Positions 1 to 12,266 are shown, counted from the first letter of the stretch. The stretch is DNA of 64,000 nucleotides from Girardinichthys multiradiatus (GCF_021462225.1 NC_061794.1:44702914-44766913); one strand, 5' to 3'. Program-made: numbers and translations. The notes: generated by a model from the letters alone, not told the origin.

Positions 1-39
1 AAAAGATTATGCATTGTGGGATACTAACATTGTACCCTT

Positions 40-345
40 AACACACCATGCCCCAAGCTGAGGCGTGGTGGGGGCTTTCCCTCAGCCAGGACATGGAAGT
101 TGGTCAGAGTTGAGGGGAAAATGGATGGAGTTAAACACAGGACAAAACTGGAAGAAGACCTGTTAGATGTGACAAAAGACTTCAGACCGTGGCAGAGGTG
201 TACCTTCCAGCAGGATCAAAAACCCTGAACATACAGCCAGAACAACGACACAGCAGTTTAGATCAAAGCATATTCATGTGCTAAAATCGCCAAGTCAAAG
301 TCAAATCCTAAATGCATATGAGAATTTGTGTAAAAGACTCAGAGA
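40..345 (+). mobile_element. Tc1/mariner transposase relic (3' half)
   Basis: The + strand keeps a decayed stretch of a Tc1-type transposase gene: the nucleotide run around 205-260 (TTCCAGCAGGATCAAAAACC and the following CATACAGCCAGAA) matches the region that codes for the second catalytic Asp of fish Tc1 elements. It is followed by the degraded segment that should lead to the third acidic residue. Several in-frame stops are visible and no terminal inverted repeat is present, so this is an old fragment. It differs from the Tc1 copies at 12.4 kb and 26.5 kb. Confidence 0.65.
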
Positions 346-639
346 TTAATCTGCAGAGATACTGTGCATCTAATTTAAATGAGCTTGAAATACTGATTTC
401 AGATATTTAAAACCATGTATCACTTATCTTCCACTTCCCAATTATGCACTTCATTGTGATGGTAAAACTCATTACTAAAGAAATGCATTAGTTAGTTGCA
501 GAAATGTGTGAAACATGAAAGATATCAAGAGAATGAAACCTCGCACAAGGCGCTATGGTCTGTGTGTGTTGGAATGAAGGAGTGGGGTCCAAACATCAAT
601 GGCAGTAGCTACCTGTGCTTTGAAAAGAGGCAAAACAAT

Positions 640-1012
640 TAAAACTGATGCAAATCTTCTACACTGCCATCATTCAGTTTTGTGCTCATCCATCTCTGTG
701 TTGTTTGGCTTCTCTAGAAAGCAGGACAAGTCCAGACTGCAACAAGCAATCAGGTCCACAGAGAGGATTATTAGGGCTCAACTTACCCCCATCCCAGACT
801 TGTATAGGTCTAAGGTCAGATAAAGGGCAGCTAGCATCTCTGCAGACCCCGCACATCCTGGACACAAACTGTTCAGACTTTTACCTTCATTTAGGTGCTA
901 CAGATGGCAAAAATGGCAAAAACCAGCTGCCAAAGAGACAAATTCTTCCCTCCGCCTGTTTCTCTGATGAACACCTCACAGCCAGAGTAGTATATGCACA
1001 ATCACAAACTGC
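640..1012 (+). mobile_element. Rex1/Babar-like LINE fragment, C-terminal ORF region
   Basis: Broken reading frames on the + strand match, piece by piece, the C-terminal part of the reverse-transcriptase ORF of the LINE at 9,682-11,527: FYTAIIQ, then a region aligned to RLQ..IR.AERIIRA, then P.IQDLYRS/QTCIGLRS. At least two frameshifts are needed to follow the similarity. The 3' UTR and tail are not recognisable downstream, so the fragment is truncated at both ends. Confidence 0.7.
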
Positions 1013-1039
1013 TCTTCATGTTTTATATACATAAAACAC

Positions 1040-3370
1040 ACACAAACACACATGATGTAATATCTGGGAAGGTATTTTAACCAGTTTAACCATCATCTCT
1101 TTCTAATTTCAGCTCATATAATCAATGCACATAAAAAGAATAATTTCTTCTCCTTTTTAAAGATATTTAATTTTTTCCTGTTTTTTGGAGCAGTTACAGG
1201 ACAGCTTTAAATATATTCATTTGCAGAATTCTTTCAATTAGACTCTTTCTTGTCTTGTCAAACCTCCATTTGATGGAGGATGGCATCGAAGAGAAGATTT
1301 GATGCACTTTGATGGTTTCCTTAGCTAGACAGCGTTTGCAAATTGGCCAGAATCTGATGGTTTGCAGTTGTATTTTAATTGGATTAAATTGGATACAATC
1401 TGTTATTGGATTGAATGTAATTATCACTCATGTGAATGAAATCATTTTGTGACCATTTTGTTTTTATGTAAATTGCCCTTAGCTGTCATTTTGTTTTGAT
1501 TTGATGCTATATAATAACATTAATTTTGACTGAATTTAAAAAATAGAGAAATGTTTTGTATAAAGCAGAATAGTGAATTTATTTTAGTTTGTTTATGAGG
1601 GGTACCTATGTGCAGTTAGTGTCTAACTAAAAACAAAAACAATAAATCATGCAAAATATTTCACAATTTGCTAAAAATGTGGTATATTCATGAGCCGTTG
1701 TCATGCTAACAGAATCTCTTTACAGTCTATACCTATTATACATCATCAACATGACCTACAATAGAGCCAGAATGTACTTTATGCACAGGCTTTTTGTGAA
1801 GATCAAAATCCTCTGAAGTAGTTTAAAGTCTCCTGTTTTTAATCTAGCAGAAACAGAAAATAAAATACCAATTGTTCGGGTTTTTCATATAAAGGAAGAA
1901 AAAAACGTGAGGTATTATTGTAAATTGAATGTCACCTGTTCTAATATTAGCCAGATGTTAAATGGCTAAATTCTGCATTTTCTTACATAGAAAAATGCTC
2001 TCCACATTGAAGGGAACTTTGATGACAGGGAGAACATAGTGGAGTATAGAGGAGAGTATTTTACTTTTCTAGGAAATCACCCTTAAAAGGTCATAAAGAA
2101 TTTTCTTATCCAGCCACTTTGCTTTTCATCACAACATGTTCCTTCTACTTTCCTACTGAGGCAAGAACAGCTGGTTTGTTTACCCTGTCATACACATTAA
2201 AGTACACTCTCAGTTAAGAGATTGTGGACTTGCACAATGTTTTTTCTCTGTACATGTCAGAGAGGAGAAATAATGTGACACTTTAGTTGCTGCATTTAGT
2301 GCACATTATTCTTTCTAAAAGGCCAAATCTGTGTCATTATCTAGCTGCTGGCTAGAAGAACAGCTGCAGCTGCTCATGGCTCCATCAAGTGGAGCTGTGG
2401 CTGGAAACGATCTGTTCAGCTGTTGCAGGGGTTCTGTCATAATTATTGTTTTCAGATATGTTTTAAAGTGATGGGCGTCTGTGAAAGATGAATAATAAAT
2501 GAACGTTAGTGCAAGATTTTGCACGGAGAGTGAAAAATCTAACCATGCATGTAGTCTATGTAACAGCCATTTAAAGCTCAGCATGCTCATATTTTAATGT
2601 ACAAGAAAAGCAAAACAAATTGTATTGTTTCTCTAAGGAAAAAAAAAGCCTACATCACTTGCTGACTCATCTGTGTCAGACTTGCTATCATCAGTTACCC
2701 AGTCAAGCAAGTACAGTCAGAGTTTGTTTTTTCCCACTTTCAGTTTGCTTTCTCACAGCGTGTGTTTGAGGCTGAAATATCCTTTTGGTTGTTGGTGGAA
2801 AACACTGACTGAGCCAAACCAGACAGGATCAACATCTCCCTCCGTAGAAATGAAATGATCCAGCCTCCCCTATGGAGACTAATCCAGTCTGAAAGGAGCC
2901 TATAATTTGTCACAAAATGATAGATCAGATGTCTGACGTGGAGGCAGCCTCTGCAGAAGGATCCATGTAGAGCTTAGTGGTTCAGATAAAGCCATGCATG
3001 TATCGTAGCTTCATCCACTGTTCCTAGAGAACAGCAACATCCAACTGTCAACAGAAATCTAATAATTACTTTTAATAAGAGAAACATTGATTTATTTTAA
3101 AACAAGGAGTAAAGATAATGCTGAGGTTGATTTTACTATTATCAGCAAACAAAAAAGCTCAGAGGACAATACAAAGCAAACATTCAACAATTAAACAAAT
3201 CAAACTGCCTACTTACATCTAATATAATTATTGATGATGTGCAAAAAGCAGACACAAACAAAACCTAATTTATTTAAAACTCTCCAACATGAGAGGACTA
3301 ACAAAAACAAGGGTCATTATTGTTTAAATGGGAAGAAATGTAGCTTTTAATTCAAGCCAGTTTATCTGCA
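1040..3370. other. No recognisable gene
   Basis: AT-rich DNA with only short open frames on either strand and no domain, splice chain or repeat that I recognise. The 91-aa and 61-aa open frames here have low-complexity or random-looking composition and no supporting signals. Confidence 0.5.
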
Positions 3371-3379
3371 ATGCACTAG

Positions 3380-4080
3380 TCAAGACCATTAAGAGTTCTA
3401 AATACCAGTAAAAGTACCCTAAATGTAAAATGGACAGATAGCCAATGCAGAGACTTTAAAACTTGTATGATGTGAGCTTGCTTTCTGGTCCTCGCATATG
3501 TTTTTTGAAGCTGAATTCTAAAGTAGATGGAAACGAGTTACAGTTATTTAAAGACCAAACAGCAGAGCATTGCAACATTCAGTAAGTTATAAAAGTGCAA
3601 ACTAAAGAATCTGCTTTGGACTGGGAGAGAAACTGGCAGACTCTGGCAATTGTCCTACCAGAAATAAAAGTATGCACCTGTTTATCTAGGGACTGTTTTG
3701 ACCGGCATCCCTTAATACTAGTAATGCTTTTAGGCTGATTTAAAGACTTTAGAGGACTCCAGTTGATTGCTGATTTTTAACAGTTTGAGGGAAAAAAACA
3801 CTTTTGTCTTTTCTGCATTAGGCTACAGGGAATTCTAGGAACATCAGTAAGAGGAAATTCTGCTCACTAATGTCCACTCACCGTAAGGGACTGCAGAGAT
3901 GTGGTAACACAAAATTATAAGTTGCGTGTCATCAGCATAGTAAGAGATACTGTTCTATAATCAGAGCTAGGGGGAGCATTTAGATATGGAATAAAAGTGT
4001 CCTGAGAATGGAGCCTTGAGGAATCCCACATGGAGTTAAATCAACAGGTTCAAATAAGACAGGGTTAAATCAAATTACAG
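3380..4080 (-). mobile_element. Degenerate L2-like LINE 3' region
   Basis: On the + strand the text reads as the reverse complement of the C-terminal/3' region of a fish L2-like LINE: AGCCAATGCAGAGACTTTAAAAC near 3,440, a GCATTGCAACATTCAG block near 3,567, GTGTCATCAGCATAGTAAGAG near 3,928, and a TGGAGCCTTGAGGAATCCCA block near 4,010. Order and spacing fit that family, but no open frame survives. The call rests on remembered similarity of these phrases. Confidence 0.4.
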
Positions 4081-4764
4081 AAAATGTATTTACTCACAAT
4101 CACATTCACATTGAATCCAAAACCTAAGAATTTCTTTTTGATCCAATTTCAATGCAGTTTCAAACAGTCAGATTCAGGTAAACTAGTAGAACGTTGTCCA
4201 TATAAGTAAAGAGCATTACATTAAAACATCCCATTAATGAGAAGACAATGAGGAACAATAGGAAAGAACACCTTATTAATTAAGTCAAAATTCCACCTGA
4301 AAACAGCCTTAACATGAGTGTTAATTTGCTTTGAATGGATATTGGTTGAAAGGAAATTATAATTCAAACACAGCAGATTATGGGACCTAATCCTCTGATT
4401 TGAAAAAAAAAAAAAAAAAACAGTTTTAGGGCAGCTTAATTATAACTGAACTGTATTTTTTTGCAGAAACTAACTCACATTTAATTTCTGATAACTTTCC
4501 TAACTAGTCAGTGTCCGAATGCAGGAAATAAACCTAATGGACCTCAGGGTTCCTACTTTCCTCCACGTCCTGCCTGTCACACCTGAGCATGTTAGTCAGA
4601 ACAGCTTGGAGCTTGGAGGGTTACACTAAACTAAATGCTATCAGTGTGACTCAGACCAAATCAATGAGTATGTGTGCAAGTTTGTGTGCATTGGGTTTCA
4701 GCTTTAATTTGTGATCCTCTATCCACCATTATCTTCTCCAGCCTCTGTCTCAGCAGAGGAAGAA

Positions 4765-4804
4765 GTGTGTGTGTGTGTGTGTGGGTATGTGTGTGCATGC
4801 GTGT
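4765..4804. repeat. (GT)n microsatellite, imperfect
   Basis: A run of GT dinucleotides interrupted by GGGTAT and GCATGC. Confidence 0.9.
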
Positions 4805-5586
4805 GAAGTTACAAAGGCTGGCAGAGAAAGTTAATTACAAAGATAGACTAAACCTAGATTGACGGAGCAGCATGCTGCACAAAGTGGAGCCACTTATTGG
4901 AGGTCTAGACAGAGTCTTTGTACAACATGTGTTAAGAGTTCCGATTTGACTTAGACTTGTGCCCTAATGACTTGAGACTTGACTTACAAAATATGACTTC
5001 TCTGTAATCAGGTTCCTCTCCTTTGGAGCCAGGTTTCATTTTTTTCTCTATAAGGCAGACAGACACCCTGTCTAAGACTAGAAATACAACATAACCTTTT
5101 GATGTATATATTAAAGGGAATGTTGAGCTTTCCTGAACTATCTTTACAGTTACACTCCGAAGCAGTTAGGATGTTTAAGGATTCACCAAGCAATATTCCT
5201 CACTTTCCAATGATTGTCTTTCCAGTTGCACCCTTAAATACATTTTGAATAGCAATTAGCTTCATAAAAGGCAAAATGAAAAATTAATAATACAATAATT
5301 GAAATTGACTGTTTGTAGCTGATTTTGATGGTGAATTTGCCTGTAATAAATTGAGCAGAAATAGAGTAAATTTGATTTGGGATTAATTGACTGGCTTAAA
5401 TATGAACTGGACGAGTTTCTTTCTGTATAGTGCATAGGGATAACTTTTGTTTTAAATTACCCAGATACAAATCAACTGAATTGAAATTTGTATACACTGA
5501 TAGAAGATGTTGCATTAAATGTTTGTGCATTTTTATTACAGGTTTGAATGCTTTACGGCGGATTTTCTTTCAAAGAATGATCTTGG

Positions 5587-6056
5587 CTCTAGAGCAGTGG
5601 CCACCAAAGTCAGTCCTCAAGGGCTGGTTGTCTGCACAATTGAACTTAATGAGTGCTTCATTAGTACACTGTAAAAACTGACAGAACCCTTAGGTTAAAT
5701 ATACTTATTTTAACTTTTAAAATACACTTATGGGGCTTTTACACAGAACATAATTTTATGTGATTTCCAAAGTTTAACTTATAGTTGTAAATTGTCCTGA
5801 CTGTTCTTAAGCTCATTAGAGTTGAGACCATGAAAATCTGAAAGTTGATTTCACTCATAGTTTTAAGGCAGCTTCCGAAATTTGTTTCTAAGCTAAGAGA
5901 AATCAGATTTATTACCGTGTAGGCCTCTGCATACCTTGATGACATACTGAGGAGGTAAATAGGTCATTTGAATCAGATGTGATGGAGCAGGGACAAATCT
6001 AAAACATTCAAGACACCGACCCTCAAGGATTGGAGTTGGACACCCCTGCTCTAGCG
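5587..6056. mobile_element. hAT-type MITE with 8-bp target duplication
   Basis: The element runs from 5,595 (CAGTGGCCACCAAAGTCAG) to 6,048, where the reverse complement begins CAGGGGTGTCCAACTCCAA. These ends are imperfect terminal inverted repeats that continue with a shared TCCTCAAGGGC/TCCTTGAGGGT block. Flanks are CTCTAGAG (5,587-5,594) and CTCTAGCG (6,049-6,056), a near-perfect 8-bp target site duplication as expected for hAT. It is 454 bp long and has no transposase, so it is non-autonomous. Confidence 0.75.
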
Positions 6057-6059
6057 GAA

Positions 6060-7845
6060 CTGATGGAAGTTCAAGGCTGTCAGAGGTTCATGGTCGGAGG
6101 TGAGCTGAGGTGAGTTAGTTTCCAGGAAAGGTATAAGCTGATTTCCACTGATCAAAGAAACATGGACAGGTAGGTAAACTTGGGTTTACCAGAGGGAAGG
6201 AGCTGCAAGTCTGTGGCCATTGAGACAACTTATCCAGTTCAGCATAGTGCAGTAGGAGCTCTTGTTTGGCACAAATGATCATGGGAAGAATCTGATAGAT
6301 TGACTTTGGAAGAACACAGAGAAAATGAAGTAAGCTATGAAAATTGGAGCTGAGTAGAAAAACACCACATATACACAGCAACAATCCTCAGAACAATGAC
6401 AGGTACAATGGTAAGATCCTTGGTTAGATCTCACTCAGGGAGTTTTTTGTTTAGTTTGTACATTTTCCTTGTGAAAGGGTGGTTTGTCTTCAGTTAATCT
6501 GACATACTTTCCCAAACATGTATGTTAGATTAACAGACAACTTTAAATTGCTATAATGTACTGCTATAATGTACTGGTGGCCTATCCAGGCTGTACCTGG
6601 CCTCTAGTTAATCTGTGATTGTTGGGAATGTCTGCAGGCCTCTAAACCCTGAACCAAGTGTTCATCAGCTGAAACAAGATACACCAGGTGAAGTCAAAGC
6701 TTTCCTCCATTAACAGATGATTCTTACAGCGGATTGAGAAATTGTTTAGTGAAAAAGGAACCAATGGTGTGGATGACAAAAATAACTTGTCAAAGCTGTG
6801 CAATTAAAGTGACTGTTTTATATGAGATATCTTACCATTTGCCATCTGCCATAGTTGTCTCTGTCTAAATGGGGCCAGAATTCTGACCCCAACTAACTCC
6901 AGACTCCAGTTGTACGTGATATGATATCATGCATTTTTAACAAATTTTGTAATCATAGATGAAACTCTGCGAAAAATATTGGTGCTGACCTAAAGTAACA
7001 GTGATGGTGGCAGGTTAGATAACCTATGCCTGTTCTTCATACCAAAATGTTTCTATCTGGGAAAAAAGGGAGATAAAAAGAATGCAAAATGTGTTTTAAG
7101 GGCAGCACGGATTTTCTATCGAGTGGAGATCATTTACATTTGGAACGTCTTGCAGAAGGAGAACATACTACATACTGCAATGGTTGTGCGCTGAATGTGT
7201 TCTGTAGAGGAGTTATTCGAAAGAGGAAATCTGAGTCCCTGGTTGGCGGCAAACCAAGTCAGAACATGTTCATCACACAGTCTGTTATCCTGTCAGTCTG
7301 TCTCCATCTCGCACCCAGCAGGAGCCTAGGTTGTATTCACACCCTGTTGTGTGACAGGATAATGATACACCATGACAGATTCTTTGTATTTCGGAGCATG
7401 TGTTTCTGAAAGAGGAAGGAAATAATGTCAAAACACTTTATAGTGTACCCGGAGCTGTTAAATCAGTTGTGTTTTTAATCGACAAACGTGAGACAAAGAA
7501 AACAATACAAGGGCAGAACCATTTTGCTGAAGTAGGTATAAAAATGCAACAATGACAATAGATACATACAGTGCTGCGATGCTTGTTTCCCGACAGATCA
7601 GTGAGCATAATTAAGGAAGTAAGCTGAAAAGCTGTGTAGGAGAGCAAATAGGGGAACTGAGGCCATGTTCAAACAAATCCCAAGACAGTATCTGCACAGA
7701 AAAGTTTGACCGTAAAGATAAAATTACACGAAGCCAGAGGAGCTGCATTAGGTATTGTAGTACTTATGTCAAGCCTTAGAGTGGCGCGCTAACACTTCCG
7801 CATTAAAGAATTGTACATGAGAGTGAAAGGTCTGTAGGAAGAAGA
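6060..7845. other. No recognisable gene
   Basis: Mostly unique-looking AT-rich DNA. A 60-bp stretch around 6,560-6,620 vaguely resembles the abundant teleost repeat seen at 61.3 kb, too weakly to annotate. The 106-aa open frame at 7,089-7,409 shows no domain or splice support. Confidence 0.45.
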
Positions 7846-7850
7846 AGAGC

Positions 7851-7991
7851 ATGGCGACAACGAACGCAGCGGTAAGAAAATAACTATTTGTGTGGAGCTA
7901 AGCACCCATATCGAACTTTATTTTCCAACTGCAGTTCACGCTCACAGTCGACATAGCGAAGCAAAAGATGTTGGTATACTGTCCAAAATAA
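7851..7991 (+). other. Candidate two-exon mini coding region
   Basis: An ATG at 7,851 opens seven codons (MATTNAA) that end exactly at a strong donor, GCG|GTAAGA (7,871/7,872). Sixty-three bases later a pyrimidine tract and CTGCAG form an acceptor, and phase 0 continues for 18 codons from 7,935 to a stop at 7,989-7,991. The region is less AT-rich than its surroundings, as expected of a promoter-proximal first exon. I do not recognise the peptide. It may be the 5' end of a host gene, a processed fragment or chance; downstream exons were not identified. Confidence 0.25.
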
Positions 7992-8432
7992 ATTGAATAG
8001 CTTCCGAAACACACCCACAACTCTGACATCTGCCATTCTTGTTGTGTTGACTGATATGCTTCCTTGGCTCCTTAGAGGTTTTCCAGGAATTGGGATGATT
8101 ATTTGGGCTGATCCATGAACTCAATGATGGGACTATAACTTTCTTTGGTCGTAGGAGCCCCTTACTAACTCTTTGAGCAGGAGAGTGTTGATGAGGACAG
8201 GGTTGTCTGGGTTTCCCTTTTGGACCTATTGCCCCTTAACTCAATCTTGGAAGACAATGGATGAATAGTTGGAGACTGCTCCATGATTTCTCTACAAAAG
8301 GAAAACTTTTGACACCACTGCTCCTGAAGACAGCAACTTCACCTTTGATCATGTGATTACTGCTGTCATGGTGATGTGAGTATGTACAGGTTGAATATGG
8401 TGCCCTGTCACAGTTATAAAAAAGGACTGTCT

Positions 8433-8550
8433 TGGGACTGTCTGGCTATGGTACACACAGATTTAGCAGGTCCTATAGACCCAGTGTCCAAAGATGGTCA
8501 CAGATATGCATTATCCTTTACAGACGATTATTCTAGTGCCCTGTCACTGC
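8433..8550 (+). pseudogene. Copia integrase core fragment
   Basis: Residues around HTDLAGPIDP and GHRYALSFTDDYS correspond to the first catalytic Asp and second Asp neighbourhood of a copia integrase core. The similarity stops near 8,550 and unrelated sequence follows to a stop at 8,610, so most of the integrase and the RT N-terminus are missing. A 27-bp segment at 8,411 (CAGTTATAAAAAAGGACTGT onward) recurs at 8,708, which suggests that a local duplication or rearrangement accompanied the loss. Confidence 0.7.
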
Positions 8551-8875
8551 ACACAGAAATCCAGTTGCTCAGCAGGAGGCGTGTTTTAGCGCTTTTGGTA
8601 CCTTTTGAATAAAATTAAAGACTTCATGGAATTGAAAAGGGAATTTTCCCTGTACCCTGCAGCCAGAGCTGAAAAACAATCCCCAGCTGCTTGTGTTTTT
8701 CCATATACAGTTATAAAAAAGGACTGTCTTGGGAGGCACAATGCTTTTTAAAAAGAAAGGGCTGCAAGCAAAAGTCTTATAGGTGACACCTCATGTGGAA
8801 TTTACACCCTGTATTTCACATATTCATGTTCTTGAAAGGTGTGAACTCTGATGAAACCTCACCAACTGCTAGCAT

Positions 8876-9681
8876 GAAAAGCATCAGAATATTAATGCAA
8901 AAGGTGGCACAAGAGAACATGTTTGTTCACCAGATGGACATGAAGACAGCATATTTACATACCCCAATAGAGTATGAACTTTATATTGATCAACCAGATG
9001 GCTATAGGAAGGAATCTCAGAAAAATTAAAGACTTGAGTATAAACTGCAAAAATCCCTCTATGGACTTAAACAGTCCAGCAGAAACTGGAACAAAATGTT
9101 GCATGACTACCTATGTGAAATCAAGTTTGTTCAAAACCCTGCTGATCATTGTGTTTACACAAAGATTACTGGTACTGAAAAAGTGTTTATAATCATATGG
9201 GTAGATGATTTGATCATTGCTGCCAGTGTTATGAATACCCTTAGAGATGTGAAAGAGAAGCTTGAGTTCAAATTTAAAATGAAGGATTTAGGAGAGTTGA
9301 CACATTTTCTCGGTATTGACTTTGAGCACAGTGCTGACAGTATTAAAATGTCACAGTCCAGATATGTGGGGTGTATACTGAAGACGTTTGACATGCAAAA
9401 CTGTAAGCCAAGGATGACAACCTGTGAGCAGGAACTTAACTATGCTAATAATGCTGAAGTAATGAGTGATGTCAGAAAGTACAAGGAGGCAGTAGGGAGC
9501 TTAATCTATTTGTCAACATGTACAAGACCTGATTTAAGCTATGTAGTAAGTAAACTGGCGCAGTATTTTGCAAACCCTACCATAGAGCAGTGGAATACTG
9601 TCAAACATGTTTTTAGATGTCTAAAAGGCACGCAAAATAAAGGACTATGTTTCAAAAAGGGATCCAGTGAAAACCTTATAT
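8876..9681 (+). pseudogene. Copia reverse transcriptase
   Basis: The frame contains VHQMDMKTAYLH (RT motif with catalytic Asp), then, after one in-frame TAA at 9,027-9,029, the continuation KLQKSLYGLKQ, and the polymerase signature IIIWVDDLIIAA with the two catalytic Asps near 9,200. Downstream come the connection motifs KMKDLGELTHFLGI and GSLIYLSTCTRPDLSYVVSKLAQ typical of copia. The frame is otherwise open until it is cut by the LINE insertion at about 9,681. Only one nonsense mutation separates this piece from an open RT. Confidence 0.88.
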
Positions 9682-11527
9682 ATCAGAATCAGAATCAGCT
9701 TTATTGCCAAGTTTGTACATACAAACAAGGAATTTGACTCCGGTACACTTTGCTCTTTGGTTTTGTTTTTGCATTGCAGAATATACAAATTTACAATGTA
9801 CAATATACACATATATAATAAAAAGGTGCATTTGCAACATCTGTATGCTGTTGTTTTGTACTCTATTGAATGTTCAACAGAGAAACAGCCTGGGGGAAGA
9901 AACTGTCTCTGTGCGGCTGGTTTTAGTAAACAGTGCTCTGTAGCGGCGGCCTGAAAGTAAAGCTCTGAACAATTTATTTGCAGGGTGTGTGGGGTCTGCA
10001 GAGATTTTAGCAGCTCTTTTCCTGACCCTAGACCTGTATAAGTCCTGGATGGAGGGAAAGTCAGCCCTGATTATTCTCTCTGCAGTCCTGATTATTCGTT
10101 GCAGTCTGGACCTGTCCTGTTTTGTTGATGAGCCAAACCACACTGACATGGATGAAGACAGGACAGATTGAATGATGGCAGTGTAGAAGATGACCAGCAG
10201 CTCCTGTGGAAGGTTGAACTTCTTGAGTTGCCTCAGGAAGTACAGTCTCTGCTGGGCGTTCTTTCGAACAGTGTCTATGTGTGAAGACCATCTCAAGTCC
10301 TCAGAGATGATGGTTCCTAAGAACCTGAAGTGGTCCACGGCCGATACAGTGTTGTTGAGGATGGTGAGGGGGGTGTATGGGGGTGGTGTTCTCTGAAAGT
10401 CCACAACCATTTCCATAGTCTTGAGTGGGTTGAGTTCAAGGTAGTTCTGACTGCAGCAGTGTACCAGCCGATCCACCTGCTGTCTGTATGCAGACTCATC
10501 ACCGTCCTGGATCAGTCCAATGACAGTGGTGTCATCTGCGAACTTAAGGAGTTTCACGGGCAAGTCCGATGAGGTGCAGTCATTTGTGTACAGGGAGAAG
10601 AGGAGTGGGGATAGAACACACCCCTGGGGGGCACCAGTACTTATTGATCTGGATCGGGAGAAGATGCTCCCCAGTCTCACCTGCTGCTGTCGGTCCGTCA
10701 GGAAGCTGTTGATCCATTGACAGGTGGAGGCTGGGACGTTGAGCTGGGTGAGCTTCTGGTAGAGGATGTTTGGTATGATGGTGTTGAAGGCCGAGCTGAA
10801 GTCTACAAACAGGATCCTTGCGTACGTCCCTGGGTGGTTGAGGTGTTGCAGGATGAAGTGTAGACCTAAGTTAACAGCATCATCTTTCGACTTGTTTGCT
10901 CAGTAAGCAAATTGAAGGGGGTCCAGCAGGGGGCCTGTGATGTCTTTCAGGTGCTTAAACACCAGCCGCTCAAAGGATTTCATGACCACAGACGTCAGGG
11001 CTACAGGCCTGTAGTCATTTAATCCTACGATGGTGGGTTTCTTGGGAACCGGGATGATGGTGGATCGTTTGAGGCAGGAGGGGACCTCACATTTCTCCAG
11101 TGATTTGTTGAAGATCCTTGTGAAGATTGGAGCGAGTTGATTTGCACAGGCTTTCAGGCATGATGGGGAGACGTTATCAGGTCCTCCAGCTTTCTTTGTT
11201 TTCATGCGCTGAAAGAGCCTGTTTACCTCTTCCTCGGAGATCTTTAGTGCAGGCAGAGGATCTGAAGGTAGGGGGTTGGTTGTTTTACGGGTCAAATTTG
11301 TTCCTGAATGGGATGTGGAGGGGATGATTTGAAGTGTGAATGGCTTCTTGTCATGTCTGCAGTAGAAGCCATTCAGATGGTTGGCCAGGCGAGGACTCTG
11401 TTCAGGAAGGGTGCGGGGGCTCCTATAGGCAGTCAGGTTTCTCAGACTGGTCCATACAGCTGAAGTATCACCAGTAGAAAGGCTGTTCTTAAGGTTCTCA
11501 CTGTAGCTTCTCTTGGCTGCTTTGATA
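9682..11527 (-). mobile_element. Rex1/Babar-like LINE inserted in copia, 5'-truncated
   Basis: A minus-strand non-LTR retrotransposon lies here. Its 3' end (left) carries CAATAAAGCTGATTCTGATT, a tail typical of teleost Rex1-like elements. Its 5' end (right) stops abruptly inside the ORF. Both junctions share TATAT, compatible with a short target duplication, and the copia frame resumes cleanly across the insertion (LIY before, YSDANWAA after). It is therefore younger than the copia copy. Confidence 0.85.
9874..11527 (-). pseudogene. Rex1-like LINE reverse transcriptase
   Basis: The ORF shows the RT blocks in order: VPKKPTIVGLNDYRPVALTS, DPLQFAY, then STGAPQGCVLSPLLFSLYTN and LLKFADDTTVIG (catalytic FADD) and the C-terminal region FYTAIIQ...QDLYRSRVRKRAAK. 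A single TGA at about 10,900, after QFAY, breaks an otherwise open frame; it looks like a CGA-to-TGA change. The endonuclease domain is absent because of 5' truncation. Clade assignment (CR1-related Rex1/Babar) is from remembered motif style. Confidence 0.8.
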
Positions 11528-11962
11528 TATGCATACAGTGATGCCAATTGGGCAGCTGATGTAACAGATTGACGAAGTACTACAGGTTACTGCATGAGCC
11601 TAAATACGTATGGTCCATTAGTCTCATGGAAGACCAAAAGACAACCTACTGTAGCACTGTCCACGTGTGAGGCAGAGTACATGGCACTAGCTGCTACTAT
11701 ACAGGAGTGCCTATACCTGAGACAACTATTATTCAACATGGATGGTCCGGATTATTTAGCTAAGGTCTATGAGGATAATCAAGGTACCATATCCTTAGCC
11801 AAAAATCCTGTATACAGACAAAGGTGTAAGCATATTGATAATAAATATCACTTTATCAGATCAGTTGTAAATGAAGAAAAAATTATTCAGGAGTACTGTC
11901 CAACTAATCATATGGTTGCAAGAGTACTAACCAAACCAGCAACACAGATTAAGTTAGTATGA
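11528..11962 (+). pseudogene. Copia RNase H domain
   Basis: After the LINE the copia frame resumes with SDANWAADVTD, an in-frame TGA, then RSTTGYC, SWKTKRQPTVALSTCEAEYMALA, YEDNQGTISLAKNP and RCKHIDNKYHFIR, the standard copia RNase H blocks with their acidic residues (E in CEAEY, D in YEDNQ). It ends normally at TAA 11,960-11,962 after the usual C-terminal motif. The single stop again looks like CGA to TGA. Confidence 0.87.
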
Positions 11963-12049
11963 AATGTTTATGTTTGGGGTATCACAAATGTATTTGGAGT
12001 TGAAACATTAAGAGTCTGAGGGAGTCACTCAAATGTGAGCAAGTGGGGG

Positions 12050-12266
12050 TGTTGATATTATGAATGTTTTTGTATTTTAGTGCTCTCATTTGTTGTTCTG
12101 TTTTCCCTTTGGTTTATTGTACGTCACGTGACATGTCTAATTTAATGCACCTGTGTGAAATAAAAGGTGCTCCTTAAACAATGGGAGAAACACCACGGAG
12201 CCTAGTTGAGTATTATGCGTGTCGTGTTTAATGCTGCTCCAAAAAGTGATTCTGCGAACACCTACA
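12050..12266 (+). repeat. Copia 3' LTR
   Basis: A polypurine tract ends at 12,049 and the LTR starts TGTTGATATTATGAATG. It contains an AATAAA-like signal (GAAATAAAAGG near 12,160) and ends ...CACCTACA before AT-rich flank. Termini TG...CA are as expected. Length is about 217 bp. The mate 5' LTR is missing from the window, so the right boundary is inferred. Confidence 0.65.

Larger units (their letters stand above)
8376..12266 (+). mobile_element. Ty1/copia LTR retrotransposon, 5'-truncated and interrupted
   Basis: A copia-type pol runs left to right as integrase fragment, reverse transcriptase and RNase H, followed by a polypurine tract (AAGTGGGGG) and a 3' LTR. No matching 5' LTR or gag is visible, so the 5' half is lost. 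A 1.85-kb Rex1-like LINE lies inside the RT-RNase H junction. The order INT before RT is diagnostic of copia rather than gypsy. All coding parts carry stops. Confidence 0.85.

Noticed and set aside
7089..7409. 106-aa frame MCFKGSTDFLSSG
   Set aside because: No similarity recognised, no splice sites with consistent phase, AT-rich codon use like background.
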